Below are positions 6,501 through 10,250 of a stretch of DNA of 10,250 nucleotides, piece by piece. The stretch covers positions 1-10,250 of the forward strand of contig JAUXCB010000026.1 of the NCBI GenBank assembly GCA_030619095.1. The letters are read 5' to 3'. The stretch is from Verrucomicrobiota bacterium (GTDB lineage: Bacteria; Verrucomicrobiota; Kiritimatiellia; Kiritimatiellales; Tichowtungiaceae). Numbering within the stretch: the first letter of the stretch is position 1; each line of letters starts with the position of its first letter. The notes below the pieces were generated by a model. That model made no database searches and was not told the origin of the DNA. It was given only the letters and a program-made list of their open reading frames with translations. The translations under genes were made by a program, and so were the position numbers.

Positions 6501-6914
6501 CCCGAAAAAACGGCCGACGTTCTGCGCGATGGCTGGTACAACACCGGCGACATCGCCCGCATGAATGAACAGGGGTTTGTTTTCATCACCGGACGCCTTT
6601 CGCGCTTCAGCAAAATCGCCGGTGAAATGGTGCCTCACGGAGCCGTGGAAGAAGCGCTGCAGGAAGTCGCCAAATCCGATGAGCCCTGCATTGCCGTCGT
6701 TGGCATCGTCCACAAAACCAAAGGCGAGCAACTCGCCGTCTGCCACACTCCCGAAGCGGGCGATCCTGAGGAGTTGATTTCCAATCTTCGAAAACTCAAA
6801 CTCCCCAACCTATGGATACCACGCACAGCCAACTTCTTCCAAACCCCGGAACTTCCAATGCTTGGAACCGGAAAACTCGACCTCCAAACCATTCAAACCC
6901 TGGTAGCCCAATGA
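3579..6914 (+). CDS. LplT-PlsC-acyl-ACP synthetase fusion (lysophospholipid transport and re-acylation)
   Basis: An 1111-residue fusion of LplT and Aas functions. Residues ~1-405 are an MFS-type lysophospholipid flippase with about 12 membrane segments (start FTGALNDNAFKM, then GALADRFSKRD). Residues ~410-610 are a PlsC acyltransferase: NHTAYAD (432-438) gives the HX4D catalytic pair and FPEGEL (506-511) the substrate-binding block. Residues ~640-1111 are an AMP-forming acyl-ACP synthetase: SSGTTGTPKG (about 772-781), GYGCTELSP, TGD (989-991) and the final GTGKLDL with its lysine. By analogy with E. coli LplT/Aas it imports 2-acyl lysophospholipid at the inner membrane and re-acylates it from acyl-ACP. 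AAGGAG at 3566-3571, seven bases before the ATG, sets the start. It is expressed from the sigma-54 promoter and overlaps the next gene by 4 bases. All key residues seen are intact. Confidence 0.93.
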   Translation: MKKTFKWLNISQFTGALNDNAFKMTAAIVLVKLLGEGSLPTVLAICSVLFVVPFLLFSNAAGALADRFSKRDIIIISKWLEVGLLLLAIPALLSGAIWPIYTLLFLLTAQSALFGPAKRGIVPELVEEQNLSQANGFLTAATYAAIVLGTALPALLIGFLGLNPLTVIGADLVLAIIGTFAATRIAKVPATGISKKSSPWILPDVVRAMKNLQDDNWAKQAVFGLVLFGGITAFFQQTLVLFGREALNLPVEQSPILFPLVAIGIGIGALLTGRFSKHTIEIGLIPVGALGVMLSAIGLSAAVSPIWVALWIITLGASCGMYLVPLNAFIQQRIPKERRGEVFGASSFLSFSAMVASSALFVLLTKVLHVNARGCVFVTGLLTAIPAVIACMRLPNFFTRFWLTRLIKRLYTIRFQGLENLPREGGALLLCNHTAYADALILQAATQRPVRFIMSRDVFKKWKWAKPIFKLTDCIPIHTSDGPRALIKSLQEARETMKAGAIVGIFPEGELTKNGNLMKFNKGFEKIARNSNCPIIPAHIGNIWGSIFSFKNGNPGLKLPLQFPYPVTVRFGKPIPSDTPADEVRRVIAELGAEHATEKANRPGQTLSHKFLKQAHRHWFRPMASDTLGTQATYGKLLIGTVALANRMKPQIKNQMRVGIYMPTSLGGAVANLAVTLSGKTAVNLNWTASADAMQSAIKQSRLKYVITSRRFLQKTGRPDLSVRWLYLEELLKNLGHIERIRALCAALFASPKHLAGGRDPQPDDIAAIIFSSGTTGTPKGVMLSHANILSNVDAVQSVQRFGKKDSMCAVLPLFHSFGYLALLWWPLLKGMRVAYHTNPLQARRVVRLIQEEKLTALLATPTFLQAYMRKASKEDFQTLETVITGGEKLRPELADRFEEKFGIRPLEGYGCTELSPVALLSLKGGDVPNSAGQPLPGIAVRIVDPETRETLPDGTEGLLLVKGPNVMQGYLEQPEKTADVLRDGWYNTGDIARMNEQGFVFITGRLSRFSKIAGEMVPHGAVEEALQEVAKSDEPCIAVVGIVHKTKGEQLAVCHTPEAGDPEELISNLRKLKLPNLWIPRTANFFQTPELPMLGTGKLDLQTIQTLVAQ
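4821..4835. repeat. interrupted palindrome TTCCAA-GGG-TTGGAA
   Basis: Exact 6-3-6 inverted repeat inside the fusion gene, encoding F-Q-G-L-E at the start of the PlsC domain. On the opposite strand the copy at 7863-7877 is the same 15 bases. Confidence 0.6.
6207..6221. repeat. interrupted palindrome TTCCAA-ACG-TTGGAA
   Basis: Exact copy of the motif within the synthetase domain, in the same reading frame as the 4821 copy (F-Q-T-L-E). Confidence 0.6.
6853..6867. repeat. interrupted palindrome TTCCAA-TGC-TTGGAA
   Basis: Exact copy near the 3' end of the fusion gene, in a different reading frame from the first two (L-P-M-L-G). A 10-of-12 copy (TTCCAA-ACC-CCGGAA) ends two bases upstream, at 6837-6851. 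Confidence 0.6.
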
Positions 6915-7663
6915 AAACTATCCGTCTAATCGGCCTGACCGGACTCATCAGCCTGCTCGCATTCATTGCGATCGGCCGATGCCAGCCGCACCCCGAGCCC
7001 AAACAAAAAACCGTCGTGTTGCTCCACGGCCTCGCCCGCTCCAGCAAAGCCATGAACAAAATGGCGAAGGAGCTACGAAGCGAAGGCTACACCGTGATCA
7101 ACCACGGCTATCCCTCCACGGAGTTTACGATCGAGGTTCTAACAACCCAAATCTTCAAATCCCTCGAACCGAAAATCAGGGATATGAAAACCGTCCATTT
7201 CGTCACCCACTCCATGGGCGGAATTTTGCTTCGCCATTATTTGGAAACGCAAGCCGCAACGCAGTTGCTTCCAAAGCTTGGAAGGGTGGTCATGCTCGCG
7301 CCGCCCAGTCGCGGCAGCGAAGTGACCGACAAACTCGGGCACATCAAACTTTACCAATGGATTAATGGTCCGGCCGGGAATCAGCTGGGCACTGGAACTG
7401 GAAGCCATCCGCTCCGGCTGAAGGTTCCGGAGTTTGAACTGGGCATCATTGCGGGCGACCGCACGATCAACCCGATTCTCTCCATGCTGATTCCCGGCCC
7501 GGACGACGGCAAGGTGTCGCTCGCCCGCGTCAAGCCCGCCGCCTACACCGATTACCTCCAGTTGCACGTCACCCATGCCTGCATGATGTGGAACCCAAAA
7601 GTCATTGCACAGACCAAGCACTTCTTAAAACATGGACGATTCAAATCTAAGGAAGCTCTATGA
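6911..7663 (+). CDS. secreted or membrane-anchored alpha/beta-hydrolase (lipase/esterase-like)
   Basis: A 250-residue protein starting at the ATG that overlaps the fusion gene's stop (ATGA, 6911-6914), which implies translational coupling. The open frame extends 33 codons further upstream inside that gene, but this start exposes a signal sequence: MKTIRLIG, then LTGLISLLAFIAIG, followed by a proline-rich linker. The mature part is an alpha/beta hydrolase. LLHGL (about 37-41) is the oxyanion-hole strand and THSMGG has the nucleophile Ser101. An acidic residue near PGPDDGKVSL and a His in HVTHACMM complete a plausible triad. The nucleophile elbow is T-H-S-M-G, not the commoner G-x-S-x-G. Similar to the broad lipase/esterase group that includes LipA-type and PGAP1-like enzymes. 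Its place after LplT-Aas suggests that it deacylates phospholipids or acyl esters outside the cytoplasm; that role is inference. Confidence 0.8.
   Translation: MKTIRLIGLTGLISLLAFIAIGRCQPHPEPKQKTVVLLHGLARSSKAMNKMAKELRSEGYTVINHGYPSTEFTIEVLTTQIFKSLEPKIRDMKTVHFVTHSMGGILLRHYLETQAATQLLPKLGRVVMLAPPSRGSEVTDKLGHIKLYQWINGPAGNQLGTGTGSHPLRLKVPEFELGIIAGDRTINPILSMLIPGPDDGKVSLARVKPAAYTDYLQLHVTHACMMWNPKVIAQTKHFLKHGRFKSKEAL
7269..7283. repeat. interrupted palindrome TTCCAA-AGC-TTGGAA
   Basis: Exact copy inside the hydrolase gene, in the L-P-K-L-G frame. The inverted repeat extends by one more pair on each side (7268-7284). Confidence 0.6.
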
Positions 7664-7796
7664 GATTTATGATGTATTATATCCCTTGGATTTTAATCGC
7701 CTGACGCGCCGGTCCGACAGCTTATCGGTCGCCGTGCTCTCGCACATCTTGGCCGACCTCGGAATCATCCTGACGGCATTCTACATGCTGGGCTGA
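7632..7796 (+). pseudogene. short ORF resembling the C-terminus of a CPBP intramembrane protease
   Basis: A 54-codon frame beginning at an ATG inside the hydrolase gene (32-base overlap, different frame) and ending at the TGA at 7794-7796. Its last 30 residues, RRSDSLSVAVLSHILADLG then IILTAFYMLG, resemble the final helix of CPBP (Abi/CaaX) membrane proteases. In that family a conserved H-x-x-x-N/D motif (here HILAD) ends the active site. The rest of a CPBP protein (about 200 residues, with the EExxxR motif) is missing, so this is more likely a remnant than a working gene. Codon use resembles the neighbours'. There is no clear ribosome binding site. A genuine small membrane protein remains possible. 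Confidence 0.4.
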
Positions 7797-7822
7797 ACCG
7801 ACTGCGTCAAGGCTTACCGCTT

Positions 7823-7877
7823 TTCCCAACCGTGGAAATCATCACGTGGAGGCTCCGCCTCCTTCCAACCCTTGGAA
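7823..7877. repeat. intergenic composite of three 6-3-6 inverted repeats
   Basis: In the gap between the CPBP-like remnant and mtfA lie TTCCCA-ACC-GTGGAA (7823-7837, 10 of 12 matches to the motif), GGAGGC-TCC-GCCTCC (7848-7862, a 6-bp stem with 3-base loop) and the exact TTCCAA-CCC-TTGGAA (7863-7877). The middle and last units abut directly. They could act as a bidirectional, T-run-free terminator for the convergent genes. The exact unit ends two bases before the mtfA stop codon. Confidence 0.6.
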
Positions 7878-7879
7878 AC

Positions 7880-8698
7880 TTACACCACCCAGTCGAGCGG
7901 GTTGACTTTGTAGTAACTGCGAAGTTCTTCGTAGAGGTCGGGGTGTTTGTCCTGCAGCTGTTTGGGCTTTTCAAAAAAGGTTTCGGTGGAAACGGCGAAA
8001 AATTCAGCGGGATTCGTTGCGCCATAGTCATCAATGACATCGCATTTCCCGCGCTTGGTTTTTTTGCGAAGCTGGTCGTAGTCGGCGGAGAGGATGCGGC
8101 CCCAGGCGACGTAGGCGGAGCGGTTGTCGAGAAGGGGAGCGCCGTCGCTGACTCCGTCTTCTTGATCGAGCTGGTGGGCAAACTCATGGAGGGTGACGTT
8201 GTGTCCATCTTCGAGATTACGCGCACCACCAACCACGCTGTTCCAGGAAAGAACAACGACTCCGCAGGTCCAGGACTCGCCCAGCCGGGAACTCTCTCCA
8301 TTGTCTCCTCCGAACATGCCCTTTGCGCCCGAGGTGTAGGTGTGCGGATAAACCAAAACCGTTTTGAGCCGAGGATACACCTTATGTTCGCGACCGATCA
8401 AAAGCAGACAGGCCTGCGCCGCAATGGTCACTTTGATCTCTTCGGTGATTTCCTGCCCGCCGCAACCCTCAAACCGGATGCGATTCAAAAAGAGATGCAT
8501 CGCTCCGAACAGCTGTGCTTTATGAGCGTCAGACAGTCTCTGAACAAAGGTGAAGTGCTGATCGAGTATCGCCGACCAGCTTTCCGGCGGCGGCTCGACA
8601 CGAAGTTTCCGATCGCGGCCCACCCGGAAAGCGTGGCGAATGAGCATTATCAGAACAACGGCAACAATCACGGCGAAGGCAAGAAGAGAAACATTCAT
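7880..8698 (-). CDS. mtfA: MtfA-like zinc metallopeptidase (M90 family)
   Basis: A 272-residue protein. An N-terminal membrane anchor (LLAFAVIVAVVLIMLI, about 5-20) is followed by basic residues, then the cytoplasmic peptidase domain. HEFAH at 171-175 gives two zinc ligands and the catalytic Glu172. Glu232 in NPAEFFAVSTE is the expected third ligand, 61 residues after the first His, close to the spacing in E. coli MtfA. The conserved VLVYP and the Q-L-D after HEFAH are also present. E. coli MtfA is a soluble peptidase that binds the repressor Mlc and so affects glucose PTS expression. The membrane anchor here is a variation found in some homologues, and the Mlc link should not be assumed. It is divergent from the K+ channel gene (62 bp apart). 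Confidence 0.9.
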   Translation of the reverse strand: MNVSLLAFAVIVAVVLIMLIRHAFRVGRDRKLRVEPPPESWSAILDQHFTFVQRLSDAHKAQLFGAMHLFLNRIRFEGCGGQEITEEIKVTIAAQACLLLIGREHKVYPRLKTVLVYPHTYTSGAKGMFGGDNGESSRLGESWTCGVVVLSWNSVVGGARNLEDGHNVTLHEFAHQLDQEDGVSDGAPLLDNRSAYVAWGRILSADYDQLRKKTKRGKCDVIDDYGATNPAEFFAVSTETFFEKPKQLQDKHPDLYEELRSYYKVNPLDWVV

Positions 8699-8760
8699 GG
8701 CGTCAGCTTATCCCGCACGGCATGCTTTAAAAAGAATGAATGAAAGAGTAGCGTCGCAAA

Positions 8761-9591
8761 ATGAAAAATGAATCAACGGGTCGAGACCCGCTCCGGGAAC
8801 GGCTGTATGAAATTATTTTCGAGGCCGACACCCTCGCCGGAAAATTGTTCGACGTCGTGTTGTTTATCACCATCATGCTGAGCGTAACGGCAACCATCCT
8901 CAACAGCGTTGCGACCATCCAAACAAATCATGGGGCTCTGCTGACAGGACTCAACTGGTTCTTCACACTGCTGTTCACCGTCGAATACGGCCTGCGTCTC
9001 TTCTGCGCAAAAAAACCGGCGCGCTACGCCCGTAGCTTTTTTGGAATGGTCGACCTGCTGGCCATCTTGCCATCCTACTTAAGCCTCTTCATTCCAAGCA
9101 CCCGCTTTTTGGACGTCATCCGAATTCTGCGCATGCTCCGCATCTTCCGCGTGATGAAAATGGTGCAATATGTGGATGACGGGGATTTACTAATGAACGC
9201 GCTGGTCTCGAGTCGCCGAAAGATCGGCATCTTCCTGTTCGCCGTCGTCACGCTCGTCGTCATCCTCGGATCGTTGATGTATGTGATCGAGGGCACGGAC
9301 AACGGCTTCACCAGCATTCCAGTCGGCATCTACTGGGCAATCGTCACCCTCACCACCGTCGGCTACGGCGACATCTCGCCGCAAACCGGACTCGGACAAA
9401 CTCTCGCGGCCTGCATCATGATCATCGGCTACAGCATCATCGCCGTTCCAACGGGAATTATTTCTGCCGAAGTTGGCCGCTCCTCTGCCCGTAAAGAATT
9501 CTCAAAAACCTGCCCCGCCTGCCAAACCGCCGACCACGACCCCGATGCCACCCACTGCAAACACTACGGGCAGACTCTTAAAACAACATAA
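8761..9591 (+). CDS. voltage-gated-type potassium channel with degenerate C-terminal zinc ribbon
   Basis: A 276-residue six-TM ion channel subunit, acting as a tetramer in the inner membrane. S1 is about 30-50, S2 about 60-81, S3 about 93-111. S4 (about 114-134) carries arginines at every third position (R115, R121, R124, R127, R130). S5 is about 154-176 and S6 about 212-236. The pore loop has the K+ selectivity filter TVGYGD (199-204). A C-terminal zinc-ribbon-like tail follows, as in many bacterial members: C251, C254 and C266 are kept, but the fourth ligand position is Y269 (codon TAC where TGC would give Cys). The ATG at 8761 has only a weak purine-rich upstream site. It overlaps the stop of trpC by 14 bases, tail-to-tail. 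It probably sets membrane potential; its gating is unknown. Confidence 0.93.
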   Translation: MKNESTGRDPLRERLYEIIFEADTLAGKLFDVVLFITIMLSVTATILNSVATIQTNHGALLTGLNWFFTLLFTVEYGLRLFCAKKPARYARSFFGMVDLLAILPSYLSLFIPSTRFLDVIRILRMLRIFRVMKMVQYVDDGDLLMNALVSSRRKIGIFLFAVVTLVVILGSLMYVIEGTDNGFTSIPVGIYWAIVTLTTVGYGDISPQTGLGQTLAACIMIIGYSIIAVPTGIISAEVGRSSARKEFSKTCPACQTADHDPDATHCKHYGQTLKTT

Positions 9592-10250
9592 GGTTTTTGA
9601 CGGCCTCTTGGAGGTCGGGTTGGCGGAGGAGACTTTCGCCGACCAGAACGGCTGAAATTCCCGCTTCATGAAGAGTGCGGATGTCGGCGGCCGTGCGGAT
9701 TCCGCTTTCACTGATGAGGGTACAGTTCGTCGAAGCGAGCTCGCGCAAGGTGAGCGTGGTTTCTATTTTTGTTTCGAAGGTTTTCAGATTCCGATTGTTG
9801 ATGCCAATACAGTGCGCACCGGCCGCAACCGCCCTCTTCATTTCCTCTTCCGTATGCACTTCGACCAGCGGCGTCATACCGGAGGCCTCAATGAGTTGAA
9901 TGAATGAACTCAGCTCGTCGTCACTAAGTACGACGACGATGAGGAGTACGGCGGAGGCACCGAGCGCTTCTGCGTGGAAAATCTGACGTGGATCGATAAC
10001 GAATTCTTTATAGAGCATCGGCAGATTGGTCGCGGCACGCACGTTGTTCCACTGGGTTTCGCCGCCGCCAAAATATGTACCATCCATCAGGCAGGAGATG
10101 GCCTGCGCACCAGCAGCTTCATAGGCCGTGGCAATTTCGGCCGGCTCAAACGGCACACGGATCAGTCCGGCAGAAGGCGACTGCCGTTTCACTTCGGCGA
10201 TTAAGCCGACGGGCGCGGACTTCAATGCGGCAATAAAGTCCGGCATCGCG
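9578..10250 (-). CDS. trpC: indole-3-glycerol phosphate synthase, partial (5' end outside window)
   Basis: The frame is open through the window edge. The Met at 10244-10246 is internal, since the family's ~35-40 residue N-terminal helix is missing, so only about 223 codons are seen. It converts CdRP to indole-3-glycerol phosphate in tryptophan synthesis (TIM barrel). Family blocks, counted from that internal Met, are AEVKRQSPSAG (E18, K20), LYKEFVIDPRQI (K80), PLVEVHTEEE (E129), IGINNRNLKTFE (N150), ISESGI (E180) and VLVGESLLR. Each matches a catalytic or phosphate-binding position of E. coli TrpC. Two blocks are unusual: CLMDGTYFGGG where LTD/LTE-x-x-x-F-x-G-S is typical, and LYKEF for the usual LRKDF. 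No other trp gene is visible. Convergent overlap with the channel gene, with no terminator between. Confidence 0.93.
   Translation of the reverse strand, partial: AMPDFIAALKSAPVGLIAEVKRQSPSAGLIRVPFEPAEIATAYEAAGAQAISCLMDGTYFGGGETQWNNVRAATNLPMLYKEFVIDPRQIFHAEALGASAVLLIVVVLSDDELSSFIQLIEASGMTPLVEVHTEEEMKRAVAAGAHCIGINNRNLKTFETKIETTLTLRELASTNCTLISESGIRTAADIRTLHEAGISAVLVGESLLRQPDLQEAVKNLMLF

Noticed and set aside
6812..6910. 33-codon N-terminal extension of the hydrolase
   Set aside because: It overlaps the end of the fusion gene, has a polar, low-complexity sequence, and would bury the signal peptide that begins at the ATG at 6911.
7660..7704. 14-codon frame starting in an ATGA overlap with the hydrolase stop
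   Set aside because: Too short, no recognisable content, and the CPBP-like frame at 7632-7796 explains the same bases better.
7832..8743. 303-codon plus-strand open frame opposite mtfA
   Set aside because: The minus strand encodes a complete MtfA with HEFAH and the third zinc ligand; the plus frame has no recognisable motif and is a high-GC antisense shadow.

Overview
The window looks like chromosomal DNA from a Gram-negative, moderately GC-rich bacterium. Remnants of a GH2 beta-galactosidase and an S1-type sulfatase, a sigma-54 regulator and a fused LplT-PlsC-acyl-ACP synthetase protein would suit the Kiritimatiellota (Pontiella-like) or a neighbouring Verrucomicrobiota/Lentisphaerota lineage. 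That placement is inference from gene content and general character; no marker gene fixes it.

Positions 1-1970 form an accessory stretch built around tRNA genes, almost all on the minus strand. It holds a frameshifted C-terminal piece of a beta-galactosidase, a run of hairpin repeats, and a small GIY-YIG nuclease gene. Next come an intact tRNA-Thr(UGU), a two-TM hypothetical protein, a sulfatase remnant, and a tRNA-Asp(GUC) with a clear promoter and terminator. Two tRNA-shaped palindromic relics (A at 487-550, B at 924-974) bracket the GIY-YIG gene and tRNA-Thr. In both, the anticodon arm is replaced by a near-identical GC-rich palindrome. One keeps the 5' half of tRNA-Thr behind a good promoter, and the other keeps its 3' half. 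This looks like a GIY-YIG-linked element that entered a tRNA-Thr gene at its anticodon arm while leaving one intact tRNA copy.

Positions 1970-7663 hold a likely phospholipid-remodelling locus. A sigma-54 activator (minus) is divergent from a 1111-residue fusion of an LplT-like lysophospholipid flippase, a PlsC acyltransferase and an acyl-ACP synthetase. An alpha/beta hydrolase follows with a 4-base start/stop overlap. The 175-bp divergent region has a textbook -24/-12 promoter facing the fusion gene, and a 10-bp palindrome about 130 bp upstream of the predicted start of transcription that could be the activator's site. The likely logic is that the divergent activator switches on lysophospholipid import, re-acylation and deacylation, perhaps during envelope stress.

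Positions 7632-10250 contain a short CPBP-like C-terminal remnant, an intergenic pair of interrupted palindromes, an MtfA-like zinc peptidase (minus), a six-TM voltage-gated K+ channel (plus) with a damaged C-terminal zinc ribbon, and a partial trpC (minus) that overlaps the channel tail-to-tail and runs off the window.

On a wider scale, an exact interrupted palindrome TTCCAAnnnTTGGAA occurs five times between 4821 and 7877 with degenerate copies nearby, in two reading frames of coding DNA and in one intergenic gap. That is far more than chance allows and suggests a DNA-level signal or a dispersed genomic repeat.
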